Source: Carettochelys insculpta (lineage: Eukaryota > Chordata > Testudines > Carettochelyidae). From it: a stretch of DNA of 64,000 bases. The DNA lies in contig NC_134138.1 of assembly GCF_033958435.1 (NCBI RefSeq), positions 265,957,798 through 266,021,797 on the forward strand. The letters run 5' to 3'. Shown one piece after another: positions 13,101-28,100 of this stretch. The notes beneath the pieces were generated by a model. It was not told where the DNA came from, did no database searches, and saw only the letters and a list, made by a program, of their open reading frames with translations. Every line of letters begins with the position of its first letter. Position 1 is the first letter of the stretch. The position numbers were made by a program, and so were the translations under genes.

Positions 13101-16100
13101 TGCTAAAATATTAAGTGGGAAGTCTAGCAGTGATCTTATGAAAGAAGCAGATCCTTAAAAGGGCCTCTTCTGGTACTGTTCTGCCACGGCGCCATGGTCT
13201 ATGTATGTGCACATAGCTCCAGTATTTCATTAGTTCTAAATAGCTCCGTGTCAGGATATGCAACTCCTGGAAACAGGGAGCTGCAAGATCTGCTATGACA
13301 GCAAGAACTAATTGTTTTGTTAATGTAGTTTTACACAGACAAAATTAAGATAATGGTCTTGAAAATGTTTGTAAGAGGCATGTATGCTGGAAATTCTTAT
13401 ATTACAAAACAGAGCTACACCTCTGACAGCTACCAAAGGAAATGCTTCTACTAGCAGCTGAACCTTTCAAAATTTGAATAGCAAGACAGAGATAGGTAAA
13501 GTTGATGGTACTGATCCTGGTCTCACTTTATTCTGATGTAGATAAGGAGTAACTCCTTTAATTTTCTTGTGTCACCACCATGAATAACTAATCATATGAA
13601 AAATAAATAGGGTCATAAGAATTTAAAATTCTTAGGTGAGGTCTTTCTTCTCCAATTGCTTTGATTTCACACAGTGCCTTCAATGCAAATTTCTTGTGAA
13701 TCAGCACAAGTTTCACATTCCTCAAGTCTAAAACATTCTGCCTTTACTTTTTCTGGCAAACTCTAAAATTGCCTCCCCTGAATGTAACATGACTCTCACT
13801 GTTGTGGCACTGGGACAGCATGAGTAAGACATACAATATTTTAATATGGCAGAGGCTCTCAGGGGAGCTGCAGGTACTACGTTAAAAAAGTCCTAATCTT
13901 ACAGGACTTGCACTAACATTTCTAGCATAGATCCTGTCAGACAAATGAAATGCAGGCAAGATTAAAGAATAGAAATGTAGCCTCAGAGCCTGTATTACTA
14001 CTAAACAGGATGTTAAAAAAAGAAAGAAGTCAAACAGATAAAAGACAAAGTTGAGAGAGTAGAAGCAGCAACTTAAGCAAAAATTGAGAAGATGGTTAGT
14101 GGCAGATAAAAGTTATCCTAAAAATGATTCATCTATCTTCATAAGCTAATGTGCCAGGCACTACTTTAGAAAGAGCCCATGGAAAATCAGCTGAAATTTA
14201 TTTCAAGTAATAGTCTGTTTGAAAAAGAATTAGAAGCATGTTCATTTTCAAATGAGAACAGTAACAATGAGCTGCAGATTGGCAACCAACTAGGGTTCAA
14301 ATACTGCAACTGAAAATCCCCTAACGTTGCTCTAATTGTATCAAGGTTTTGCACATAACTAATAACATTAATGTCAGCCCATTTAATGTCATTAAATAGG
14401 TCTGACAACTGGCTGTAACTGTAGCTTATTTTTACAACCTCACAGGATTGTTAATTCAAAAGATGATACCAAGGACCACAACATAGGAAGCAAATCTTCA
14501 AAGGCAGGTAGGTTCAGGTAGGACATTAAGAAGGCAGAACTGGAATTTTCTGTTCACGTTCTTTAACTGTTTGGATTCATGCCCAAGCAAAGGGTCCAAG
14601 CTGGATCAACTGCTCCAGTCTAACTTTCAGCAGCCAGTGTTCACTTCTATAATTACACTGTCCCTGCAATTTAGATAGCATCCTGGAACATTTCGGTTTC
14701 TAGGTAGGGAGTTCTACACCAGCTATCATTGGAGAAGAGCATGCTGTTCAGTCTCCATAATTACTGCCCACTAGCAATATTAACTACATTACCCCAGTAG
14801 CTAGGAAACCCACTCATGGACCAGGACCCCATTGTGCAAGGTGCTGTACAAAAACAAAAAGGCAGTCCTTACCCAAGAGGGCTTACAATCTTAGCAAAGG
14901 ACAAGTCAACAGCCGAATAGAGGCTGACAGGCAAGCACAAGGACTTGACTCAGCACATCTGCAGCCCAGGCTATATGCTGTGATAACTAATTCATATGTT
15001 CCATTCTTCACCATGCCAAGGGTTTTGTATGTACCCCTAATAAAGTCAAGTAAATCAACTAAACTAGTTGGATTGAAATTAAATTTTTATTAAGTGCTCA
15101 CATGGTTAAAGGTAATCCAGTCCTTGGTTTGGTTAGACAGAATTCCTGCTACCCCATTGGTCTTGTTTGTAATGGCTTGTCTCAGTTCCTGCATCTCACA
15201 GCCTGTTTTCTTTTTTCAGAGAAGTCTTAGCATCTTTCTTGATGATGGCTGACTGTATTTGAGCCTGCTCTGGTAGACACTATAGAAGAGGGCTAAGGTT
15301 CCATTTGGTTGACTGCTACTTTAGTTGACTTCCTAGACTGCAAGCAGGTGGCAATCCACATGGCTTGTTTAAGATGATTTTGTTAATTGTTACATGCTGC
15401 TTAGGCTGGTGCAGATGAGCACGGAATTCAGACAGATGCAGAGGGCTAAGGTTTCCATGCTGTATAATCACTTTATAGCCCCATAAAAGGTTTCAGTTCT
15501 GAAGAATGTTATACCATTTTTCATGTAGGGGGTTTCAAATAGTTTTAGGCTAGATTTTTTAATTTTTCAGGGTTTATAAATTCCAAACATTTTCCTGGAT
15601 TGTCCCCAACTTTGTTAGGTCCAGTGATGGTGTCTATAGTGTAAATATGTGGACAGAGTTCGCAACAGGGTGTTTCAAGGAAAGGTCCCAGAGTCAGTAT
15701 TTCTGTGGTATGGCATGTGGTTGCTACCATCATGTGCCAGCAATGCCCCTCTGCCATGTTCATTGGACAAACAGGACAATCGCTTTGCCAAAGAATGAAT
15801 GGACGCAAGTCAGACATTAGGAATCTAAATACGAAAACAAGTAAGTGAGCACTTCAGCTTGGCAGGGCAAACTGTTGAAAAGTAAATGGTGTGTATTTTG
15901 AAAACAGATTTTAACACCACATTACAAAGGGAGACATCTGAACTGGAATTTATTTTCAAGTTTGATACCTATGACCACGGACTTGAAGATCTCAATTATC
16001 TTACGCTTTACAAGGACAATTTCCCCACACCTTTGATATTCGCACTGACCGCAGGCATCCCACTTAGACACTTGCAGAGGGTTTTTCCCCACCCCCATCT

Positions 16101-19100
16101 AGCTGATTTATCAGGTTTTTCTTTAATTTTTTCTCTTTTTAAAATTATTTTTCTCACCATTATCATTTATTCTCCAGATCTGAAGAACTGGGCCTGTTCC
16201 ACAAAAGCCCATCACCACTATACAATACTGTAAATTTTTAAGGTGCTACAGGACTGCTTTTTTGCTTTGTGAAGATAAACACGACTACCTCACTAGAGGA
16301 AATATTTAATTTAGGGCAGTCACCACTGGAGAAGCAGCCCATTGTACAGAAGAGAATTATTGCCATTATCTGTGTTCCAAAAGAAGCAGAGATTTTCCAA
16401 GGCTTACAAAAAAATCTGGTTTAATAGTCAGGGCAAACGTAATTAAAAAAAAAAATCACTCATTGGTAGCTACTTGATATCTATCCTCCCAGCCTTTAGT
16501 TGGTCTATATTAGGAGTCAGCAACCAAAATAGCAAGAGGAGACTTTTTTCTGAATTCGGTAAAACAAAACAAAAAAAAAAAATTCAAGAGCCTCAATGCA
16601 TGTGAATATATGAAGGTCCTAAATAAAGTCAAACCATACTTTTTGTAACCCCTGTTTTAACAACAGTGCAAACACAATTTGTAATGCAATACATGTTTAC
16701 TGCAGGACATTCAAAAACTTTTTACATATTCTATTTCCTCACACTTTACATGTGTATGATTTTTACCACTGTCTTCCTGACTTTCATGCCTACCTACTTT
16801 ATGCCAGTTTTACTTCACATTTAATTTCAGTTTTCTTTCCTAAAATGTGTGTTGCCCATCACAGCAGGAATGCCCCGAGCTTCCTTTTCAAAATTAATTG
16901 ACTTTATTAGCAACACAAACACACACACAGATATGGCATCAGATCCCACAATGTACTGCACATATTAAAAGGGGGACTTATCCAATGTTACGAGATCCCA
17001 TATTGTTTGCTATGTAGATGAGTTGTTCATTGTGCACTGTATCAAAAATAATCAGGAGGTATTTTTGTTTTTTTACTTTGCAATTATAGTGTTCTGAGTC
17101 ACAAGGAAATCCCTTCTACAAGAACCACCAGACCCACAATATTTTATGCCCCCTTTTTCTCTAGGGCAGCCAGTTGTTTCCCCGACAACAGCAACTTGAC
17201 CATGATTAAACCAAAGGACCTATTTTGGGTACATCTGGCATATCAAACTGAAAATGTGAATCTAAAATTTTTCAGTAATTGCTTTGTTGATGTTTTGACC
17301 CAGAAAGAAAGTCCCACTAGAAGGTTACAGAAATATCCAATTGAAGCTTCTGACTGTAAAAAGAGAAAAGAGCAAGCAGCAATTACTGCAAAAAAGAGCA
17401 GTTCTCAACATGGATTTTACTTAAGATGACTGTTCCATTTTCCTTATCTCAGCCATGCCAAATATACATTTTATAAACATGGCATTTTATAAAATTGTTT
17501 GAGAGCTCACACCAGGGGTGGGGAATCTTTTTTAGGTTGGGGGCCACTGACCCACTCAAAAATCCACACAAGTGAAAAGCAAAAAACAAAAAACAAAAAA
17601 CAAACAAACCAAAAAACCCAAAAAGATGTGTTTGCAATAAGTCTGTTCAACAGAACACATTAGCATTTTGCCAACAGTACAGAGGGGAGCAATAGCTCTA
17701 ATTTCCAGAATCAGCTTTGCTTCCTTTGTTTTTTTGATCAGTTATAGTATCTGAGTTTTGTGGCATTTTTTTCCTCCCAACTGCTATTCAAGATGTTAAA
17801 CACGTCGATGGCTTTGGGGCCTGTAACTTTACACAGTCCTGCTGAAATACCACCTTTTTTCAAGAGGCTTTTCCCAAGTTCTTAACTTCTTTAATTCATG
17901 GAGGGAGACAGAGCTCTTCTTTGATGGATTTCTCAGGTAAATGATGGAGGACATGCTGATCCATGACTGAGCAGACTACTGTGGTATTCAGCCCATCTCT
18001 GTAGGATTCCCTCCTTGTCCCTGATGAGAGTTGTGCCATATGCAAACTTCAAGTTGGTTTGGCAGATTTACGTCTGTAGACTGTTCTGGGATAGTCAAGG
18101 AATATATTTGCATTGTTTGTATCTGCATAATATTGAACTTCTGCAGCTTTTTTTCCCCCACCAGTCACTGTGTTCTTCTCAGCTCAGTCTGGGCCTTGCT
18201 CTGTATGTACTTAAACTTATCTTTTTTTGAGCCATAAGAATTCATTTTGCCATTCAACAAATGCTTTATACTTGCCATTGAGAAGTTTGGAAGTGTCCTC
18301 ACTCACTGAGCCCCTCGTAGCGTACCCTTTTCTTTGGCCCCAACACTGATTTAGCAGTATCAATCACGTTTAAACTGATCCCATTTTCCTGTTGGTTTGC
18401 CAGTGTTTGGCAGCCATGAAAAAAGCTTGTCCTGAAGTGACTGCTGTAAATGGTAACTGATAGCATGCCTAGGCTTTGCTATGTTGAAAACTTGTCCATT
18501 CAGTCTGGGACATTTGCACAGTGAAGGACTACATTCAGGTTAAGCAGGGCTCTTACCAATTTGAATCTGTCCCCACAGAAAGGAGGAACAGTTCTAATAA
18601 TGTACTAACCTGGCTTCTCAGATATTATCCAGTATGCTCTGAAGAGTGCCCATCATTTCTGAGGCACGGGGTACAGTATGAGTAGCACTGACTGCCTTGT
18701 CTGGCTGGAGGCAATACAGGTACCCCAAGGTGTCCCATCATCTGTGGCTAGTTAACAGGGACTCAAAGTATTTTAATCTGAACGCCTGGGGAGCTTGTGG
18801 GATTCCCTGTCTTCCCTGATGGAAAAGCTAAGAGTCCTCCATCAGCCTCACCTATAGCATTGTCTATTCCTCTGCCACACTTTCCATCTTGGGATAAAGA
18901 GACCACACTATCAGCAATTTCTCCCCTCTGAGAAAAAGGCACTGAATAGCAATAAGGCTTTATTCAAATTTGCCCCTTTGAATCATCCCAGTCTTCTCAA
19001 ATGCCTGAAATTACAGTTTCTTTTTCAAAATTTGAGAGTCAATTCAAGAGCCGCCTCTTATTGCCTGTCACCTCCATGCAGATTCCGCACCCTAATCTAA

Positions 19101-22100
19101 GTGATGGAAATTATAAAAAATGGGAGCAGCACAGTTCTGCACAGATGCACCTGACTGGCTAGAGGTTGCCTGACCACATGTATTCTTTGGCAGATGCGCT
19201 ATTTTCTTCCCCTTATGGCATGCCATCACTGCAAGATGATGGGGCACAACATCAGCATGCCACATCAAGCCCTGTGAAGTAGGTGAGTTTTCCCTCTCCT
19301 ATTCTGAATTGGTCAGGCTACTGAACATCAGTGCTCAAACTATATTCTAATGTTCTTTCATGCTAATTATCAAAGAGAAAATTTTTAAGCGTTAACTGTG
19401 TTGCCTACTCTGCTGACTATCATTAGGCTCATGATAATTTGGTGTCTTTCTTAAGGCCCAGTTCCTTAAGCTAGGAGATAAAATGAGAATTTATTTCTTC
19501 CCCTCTCTACCCCTTTTTAAAAAAAATACATTTCTAGCCCTAATGATTGCAAAGAAATCTTGAACACAAATTACCTGCTCCTTGTGGAGCGAAAGAACCA
19601 CCACAGATTCCAATACTAACAGTATCACCAATAATATCATTTGTCCAGCAATATGGCTGCTATTACCAAGAATTTCTTAAGAACCAACTAATTTAAAACC
19701 TTATTTTCAATCACATTTCACAGTAAGTGGTATGAGCTGCTTCTTAATTTTGGGAACCTGCTGAACAAAGTGCCCCTTGTGTTGCTATAAGTAGACTTGT
19801 ATTTGGCATGTATTCTAAGAGCTAATGATGGTGTTATATATACACAGAAAAAATAACCTGAAAAATTTCAGAAAGACTGGAAATTAACACAAACTAAAAA
19901 TTAACTGTTCCCTGCACACACTTGAAGACTCTTGTATAATTTATCACAAATCTGCCAGAGATCCTTTTGCTGGTGAAAACAGGCTTAAGTATTTTAAAGA
20001 TGAGATTACAGGATTTATTACAACAAACCAGTGTTTTAGGCCTACAGGGAGGAAATCGTATTGTACATTTGGCTAGCAGAAAACAAAACATCTCAAAGAG
20101 ATAGCAAACTAACCAACACCATGGTATTAGAACTAACTGCTGAATTTCTTCAAGTAAATTAGGTGCATTATAAAGGAAGCAAGACGACTAGTTTTCAAAA
20201 GCTGATGAAAGCTTATACTTCCTGAGAAGGGTAAAATGGGAAAGTTACAATTACTAGTGACTGAATTTCTTAACTACTTCCTCTTCCTTCCTGAGTACCA
20301 TAAGTTTGAGGAGAAGGGATGTAAATAGACCTTACATTATGGGGGGAGGCAACTGTCTACCCCAACATGAAATTCTAGCAGCTTAATGTTAAGATCATAT
20401 GAGGAAGAAGGAAGACGACACTGACCAAAATATGTAGATTATTTCTGATCAACAGCCACATAAGTCACATGTTTTTCATATCTTTCGCTTCAGATTAAAT
20501 TTAAAATGCTGCTTCACAGTTTAGCATCACAGATAACTGTACAGTTGTGTAAACAGACAGCACTACGTTTGCACAAACACTTAGTAAGACTGCTAATAAG
20601 TAAATCAGAGTAAAATATTGGCTCCAAAACACAATCATATTTTTGCTTCTTCCCTAAGGAACTCACATGCTTTGATGAAAACTATCTGATGAAGCACAGA
20701 GTTACTGAGAAGAAAAAAAAAGAACTTCTGTCACTCTCTCTCTCTGTAATAGATCATGCCTCAGAACTCTGGTATTTCCCCACAAGTCTCACATGGCTAA
20801 CAGGGATCCAAAAGCCCCTGGTTCCACAGATGCCATTTACTGTACCTCTGCAGTGGAGCCACCAGGTCCCTTAGTGCCATAAGGCATCAGCACTTTCCTA
20901 GGCTAATGTAGAAAACTATGCCGCTAAGTTTTCCCAACTGACTAGTGATTGCAGGTGCCTTAATTTTGGGCTGACCATCTCGAATGGAGACCAATTTTCT
21001 GGGAAATAGAGTTACAAGGTCCTAAGTCACAATGAGCAAAGGGAGCCACAAAACAAGATACCCAGAAAAGGCAATACATTTCTCAACTAAAAACAAAGCT
21101 AAGAGAGAGGCAGAGTGTAAGGGGACAGTGGACAAAGGAGAGGCAAGTACATGTCATGGGTCCCCACGAGGAAAACTAGTTAACTCACTGTCTGTAGCAG
21201 CTCCCCAAGTCAATGTAATGTCAGCTTTTCTATCTAAGCAGCTAAAGTGGAGCCCATAAGCCACGTGCAGCTCACATTAGTACAAAGATGCAACCCCCAG
21301 AGACGACAGCTCCCAGAACCCAATGCTGCATGCTGACCTGAGCAAGCTGCTCTACATAAAACTAGGGCCTGACCTACACTAGAAAATTTGTTCACTAACT
21401 ACATTAGGCAAGACTTTGAAAAATCCACACCCCTAAGTGATGTTAAGGTAATCCAAGTCCCTATGTAGGCAGCACTACGTTGATGCAAGTATCTTCCGTC
21501 AATCAACCACTGCCTCTCAGGCCCGGAAAGCCTTACTTGAATTAATGACAGCAAACCAGTATCGATCACCTACCTGGTTTTGATCATTGTAGTTGCACTC
21601 CCTAACCGCCACTAGTCCGCCTTTCTGACTGGGGTGACCCTGGGCAACCAGACATTTGTTGGTTTGAAGGTGATACAGCTGTGAAAGGAAATGACAGCTT
21701 AATTTACATGATCACTAAAAGGCAAACAACAGAAGGAACAATAGGCAAAGTCTTCTAATAATCTGGATTTCTTAGACCTCTTCACATGCTCATAGAAAGA
21801 CCTTCCTCCCTTTTCACAGAAGACAGTCTGCTTTTTAAATTAATATTTTAGTATAACCATTACTGTAACACAATTTAATTTCAATTTTAAGATACAGCAG
21901 ATTTCCCCCTGGGATTTGGAAGTAATTTGCACACAACAGAATTTTGCCCTTTTTGTAACTCCATTATTCCCTGTCAACTTCACCTTCTTGCTGAATGGGA
22001 GAGGTCAGACACATGCTCTCACACCTGGACATATAATGGGTGTTCTGTCTAGGGTTCACAGCAATTATAAAAATCAAAATACTTTTGGCCCAGCCTCTTC

Positions 22101-25100
22101 TCCACCCTTTTGGAGTCACTTAATGCAAGTAACTTTGTGCCACCTGACTTCCAAACCTTACATCACCACCCCCAGCCCCATCTTTCAGGTGAGTTCCCAA
22201 CCTAATTTCAATGCACTGATAGTAACATGAAACAGAACAACCTGGAGTATGTTTTTTTACAGGACTGGAATCAGACACTCAATGTGGCTGCTCACTGAAG
22301 ACAGCCTATTACCAAGATGAATTATGAAGCTAGTGGTTGCTGCTTCAGCTGCTCCCCTGGTTTGCCAAGAGCATCCTCCTGCCCAACCCTGAATCCTGCT
22401 GCTGGTCATTTGGGTAAGCAGGCCTATGAAGTAGCTTACAGACTTTTATTCTTGTCTAGGGTTATTAGGCTTCAGTATGGTCAGCCCCAGGAAAGAAAAA
22501 ATCTCCATCTAGAGCTAAATGTAAAAGAGCTTTCATAGCCTCAGATCCGTGAGGCATCCTGAAAAATGAGCCAATTTTGCCTTAGATAAATGCAAGCAGT
22601 TACTTCAGCTTTTGTCTCATTACTAAGCTACTCTGGGGGAAGGGGCGGAAAAAAAAAATCAGTATTTTATTATTCTTTAGATTTATAGAACGAAAAGGCA
22701 TAGCTCAAAACACTGAACACCTCTAACAGGTCTATAAATCCAGAAAGGAACAGCAACACAGTAGCCTGGCACTAAATAATTGAGCAGCACAACAAACTAA
22801 ATGCCATTTTCTCTGGGCATCACCCCCAACAACATTTGCCTCTTCAGATGCCTTTAGATGCTATGTTCTGCAGCATTACTAACTGCTGATTCACATTATA
22901 CACAACAAACAGATAACATGTTAAAATGAGGATTCTTTTAGGGATATTCTCTATCAAAGACGTTAGGAAGATCAGATTTTGAATGTTATTTACTTACCGG
23001 TGGCTTAACTGCATTAACAAACTTGTTTTCAAACTGCTGGTGCATAGGCGTGCAAGAGGGCACGCAAGCGCAGTCATGGGCCACTAGCACTCACAATTTT
23101 TAAGATACTTCCCCTGCTGGCTAATAAGCCCTGCTCTTTTTCCAAATTAGTTTTATAAAATAAAGTGGGGTTTAGCATAATTTATTGTGAACCCTTGGGA
23201 GTCTAGAATACTGTACTGACCGTTCTGTTTCCCTGGGCCTACTGTATCAGCTTATGTAATGAATTAGAGTCAAAGCTGACTAATCACCCCCACACAATAT
23301 TGAGCACACTTATCAAACCCCAAAGACTAAAGCTTCGGGACTTTAGATTCATTAAGAAACTGTCCTTTTATTCAAATGACACACAAAGCTATTCTCTAAA
23401 TTGAAGGGAGGGAGATCCTTGGCTTTGGAGATGGTCCCTCATCTTATAAAGAGATGTTCAAAAGCCTTTAATAACCTCATCCAAAACCAGGAGTATTTTC
23501 TCAGCCAAGCCTTCATCTGGGAGTAACCAGAAAGGCATTATCATCTGCTTGAGATGAAGGGTGTGACAAGGGAAGTGCCTATGTTAGTTTGGTGCATCTA
23601 CTGTACTTAGAGACATTTTATTTTAAAACCCATAGAAGCCCAACCTAGTATTGAACTGAACAGGAAAATATTCTATAAACCGTGTCATTGCTAGACTCAG
23701 CAGCACCTCCTTCTATAGTAAAATCCTAGTGGTTTTTAAAGAGCCTGCATGACCACTGGTGGTCACCTGGTTATCTATTCTGTTCATTTCCTCAAAGCAC
23801 ATGACATTGGCCACTGTCAGAAGACAAAATACTAAGCTAAATGGATCACTGGCTTGACACAGTATATCCAGTCTTATGTTCAGCATGCAGCAGTCTGCAG
23901 GACTGGGGCCCTATACTTTCACAGTTACATTCATTTTTAAAAATTTCCTGCTAAACATTGCATGCGATACCATGTTGTCGTGGGTGGCAGCATATTTACA
24001 TATTAACCAGACTGCAGACTAAATAGGTTTACAATCAGCAATATGACGTCCATATTTAGAATAAGAATTACTTGAGCCACCTACAGCAATCATGCAGACA
24101 GATAGCTGTTCTATGGAATTATGAAAGTTTAAAAAACTACTAGGCCAAATTCAGCACTGCCAAAAGCAGGTGCAACTCCTGTGATTCTTGCACACAAATC
24201 CATAAACCAAGGTCTACTTAGTAAGAGATGAATATCAACTATTTAAAATGCCTGTAACCATACCCTTTTTGGTGATGGTTATCACTAGGTTTCTCTTAAT
24301 ACACTGAATAATTTTGCTGAACATCTATGAGCAAGATTTCTTACTGCGCTTCACCCTAGGGGTAAAAGGCAAGAGGCATTTTCAGTTTCAGATATAAATG
24401 TTCATCTTTGCAGAAAACTAAGGTGACCATCTGTACCACTTCTCCCCGGACAGTCCCTTACTTAAGCTGTCTCACAGACATCCTGACTTTTTTTTAAAAA
24501 AAAAAAAAACAAAAACAAAAGGGGTTAATTGTCATGTGTCTTTGGGGCTCCTGTTCCCTGGCATCTGGTGTCTCAGGGCGGCAGCCTCTGCTGCTGACAG
24601 TTGCCCAATTCTCTGGTGTCCCATCCCTGGGGCAGCAGCTCCTGCTGCAGGGAAGCTCCTCCACGGGGCAGCTGCCCCACTTCCCAGAACACCATGGCAA
24701 CAGCCCCCCTCTGCTGGTGAGCTCCAACACAGGTTGGCTGCCTCATTCCCCAGCATCCAATGCCTTGGGGAGGCAGCTCCTGCCATGGGGAAGCTCCTCC
24801 TTAGGGCAGTTACCCCATTCCCCAGTATGGCAGCCCCTGCTGCCGGGGTCCCTGTCGCAGGGCACATGCCACATTCCCTGGTCCCCTCTGCCAGGAGACT
24901 GAAGAGCCCTTATTTTCAGCACATGCATGCACCCCCCCATCCCCACTAGGATCTTAGGGAGGCCCCCATCCTCCACTCCCTCTCACTGGAAGGCTGCAGA
25001 GCCCCCATCTCCAGTGCCTCACCATGGGGCAGTAGCACTGCCATGGGACAGCAGCCCCACATTGCCAGAGTCCCATATTTGCCACAGTGCAATGTTGTCA

Positions 25101-28100
25101 CCCTACAGAAAACAGCTGAATGTAAGTGTTGAGTGGAGAAAGCTAATTACATTGTACATCCATGATAAACAAGGAGTGCGAAGGTCTCCAGGTAGGTTCT
25201 TCTCAATCCAAATCCACTTTCAGAAATAATGGTCAGTCCTGAAAGTGTCCTGAATGGATTTTAAGACTCCCAGTGTTCAGGGCTTTGCAAAGACATTGCT
25301 TTAGTACTGTATCAGCTGAAAAGAATATATGTCGAACATAAAAGGGCCTTAAACCATTTTCAACTTATCTCTGGAAATAAATGTGTGTGTGTATATACAA
25401 AACTTGCCATTTTCAAGACTAAGCTAACTTTTATTAAAATGTCCCACCCAGTCACTTACTATGAAAACAATGTATTGAATTTAATTATGTGAACCTTTCA
25501 CAAGAAGTTTCAAAGCTACCTATAAAGGGATTGAAGGATTTTCTAAAGAAGTTGAATAGTGTCTTACCCTTCCACGCTGCAGTATTTTTGGTCGCTTTTG
25601 CCCTCTGTTAATAAAAACCGGTTGCTGAGCTTTGGCATTGGGCCCAGATATTTGCATCTCCGGGTAGACATTATCTAAATACCATTTAAATGACTTGCAG
25701 TTCAATTTTTTTCTCAGCTCCACACGGTCTGAAATATTTCCATAATTCCTGGCCCTTAATTCAGGTCTTAAGGAAAAATACTGTTCCTACACAGAAGAGA
25801 GAAAGGAGAAAATATCAGAAGCATTTGCATTACTTGTAGTACTAATTTTAAGCAGTGATTAATCCAATGCAATGAACTACAAACCTGTTTCATTTAATCA
25901 CTGACTTAAATATTAATTTCTCTCTGCAAACTGGAATTCTATCTCATTTTAGAGTCAATGTTTATGGTGCTTCTCTTGATTTCCGTAACAAATGTGTTTG
26001 GTTTACAAGTCAAAACGTGATTTATTTTCTGATTGCCAGGCATGTAAGTTTAGGGCTTGTTCTTGCATATGGATGTGTTCCGTCTCATTGACTTCAATAG
26101 AGTTTCAATGTGTCTGAAGCTATTCGCATTCACATGCATTTCCAGGACCAGGCCTTTAATCTGGGCTGCCTGAGTCAGGATGGGTTCTCTCTTTATCCTA
26201 CCCCATCCCTACCAAATAAGATTTGAAACTCCATAGTATTCCCTGCAATCCGTGCACTTACGCAGCTATTCAGGAGCAATTCAGATGCCACCCAGACAGG
26301 TTTTTAGTTTCTACTGGTGGTGCATGTTCACACATGCCTTGGCTCACATAAGTTTATTCTACACATAGATGGAAAATATCCACACATGGATGGAAGAGAT
26401 CAGACAATATTATTCTGGAGGCTAAATTATGCCCTCTGTAATACTTGTCCAACCCCAACAAAGCTATAAGAGCTAATGACATTATACAAATATCATTAGG
26501 TATAATATGGCCTGAAGAATCCTTATCACTAGTGATACATAAAAAAAATCCCATGTTGATTTTTACATCCTAGACTGAGTTTACAGGTAACTCAGAAAAG
26601 ACACTGTAGCCTGCAGACGAGGCTAATTTTATATGCATTCTTCAGGATACAATAAGCGTGAAACCCCAGACACTTCTCTGGATAGAGCTGCACTTGCAAT
26701 AATGCCTTGAATTTAATGGCGATAAAGATGTTCTAGTGCTATTTTTAATCATCTCTTCAACACTGATTACAACTATACATCCATCATTACCAAGATACTT
26801 GTTAATTATGCAGATGAATGCAAGGTGAAGACTACTGAAATTTCTGCAGCAAATAAAAAGAAGCTATAAGACCAAGGCTAATATAATCTAGCACAAGGTG
26901 TATCATATATATAGTGAAATGGAATCCAGTTCAATTGCACAGTGAATTAAGTAAGACTTTTCTGTATCAAACATACAATTGTGTATTATTGTATCTGTTC
27001 CTTTTCTTCAGTAGAGCATTAATGAAGTGGGATAGCATCATCATCATCATATCCTTGAAAGTAACAATGGTGGCTTGCTTTTTTGTAGTAAATATTTGAT
27101 ATCACATAAAAACAATTTACAACTGTTCATGAATGTAAAAATTAAACTGCAAGTTTTACTATTTCCATTTTCCCTCTCTATCATATCACATTTTTGTTAA
27201 ATGCTGCTGCTGTATCCTCTGCTGAACAAAAGAGGGAAACAAACCATCCCTCTTGTGTATCATTCCTCCCACTGCAGATCAGTCAGTATAATTATCTTGA
27301 CAGTAAATATTTTTATTATATGTATACGCATGGAAATATCTTCAGACCTGCCTTCCAACTCTAAATCTGCTTTATCAAAAGGTCCTGACAGTTTCAAATA
27401 ATAATAGAAAAAGCTGGAGACTCCACAGCTGCTACAAGAAAAAAGGCACTGAAATGAGTCAGGATATTCAATCAGTTGGAGAAATCCTTTGAGACAGGAA
27501 GTGGGATTGGTTAACACCTCGGGTCCCTAATAGTTACCGGAGAGGTCAAAAATACATGTACCTTGGAGATTTCTGGAGCATCTCACCGTAGGAAGCAGAG
27601 TCACACAAGCAAGAATCGTGCATAAACAAACGGTATCATTAGAGAAAGGAAGGTCTGTGTTGTCATAAACTGGTCATTGTTGGAACAATTCAAACAACAT
27701 TCCCATTTCAGACTGTCACTGTGTCTTACCTTATATTCATCCATCCACACGTGTGCCAGGCGGAGAGAGTTGTGTGCCATGGTATCCTTCCCCCCTGGTG
27801 AGCCATACGGGCGCCTTTTACGGAATATATGTCCTACCCTGGAGCAAGGGATGATTAGAAGTCTACCCCCACACATCCAGATCTGTCCACAAGAAAGCAG
27901 AAGACATGCCACTGTAGAGTACAAAAAGGTTCAATACTTTTTTATTAATAGGGATCATGATGGTAAAATTGTGTATGCTCAGTGTTCTGTTTTTAAAGAC
28001 TCATCTTTCAGTTAAATCAAAGCCAATGTCCTACGGAGGCAAAACACATGGCTTTCCTCTTTGAAAAGGGCAATTTTCACATCCATTTGCCTACCTCACC

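Larger units (their letters stand above)
1108..21573. other. GALNT11 intron between exons 9 and 10
   Basis: A 20.5-kb intron. Repeats listed separately fill much of 2.9-11.9 kb and 15.6-16.3 kb. About 12.9-14.7 kb and 16.4-21.3 kb are AT-rich, largely unique intron with no gene, RNA gene or conserved coding stretch that I could support. Short open frames here are random. Confidence 0.85.

Noticed and set aside
15545..15817. 90-codon minus-strand open frame
   Set aside because: Antisense to the GIY-YIG remnant of the PLE, whose plus-strand reading gives the recognisable protein.
24532..24949. Long open frames on both strands (111-137 codons)
   Set aside because: They lie wholly in a GC-rich minisatellite and are open in several frames at once, a composition effect.
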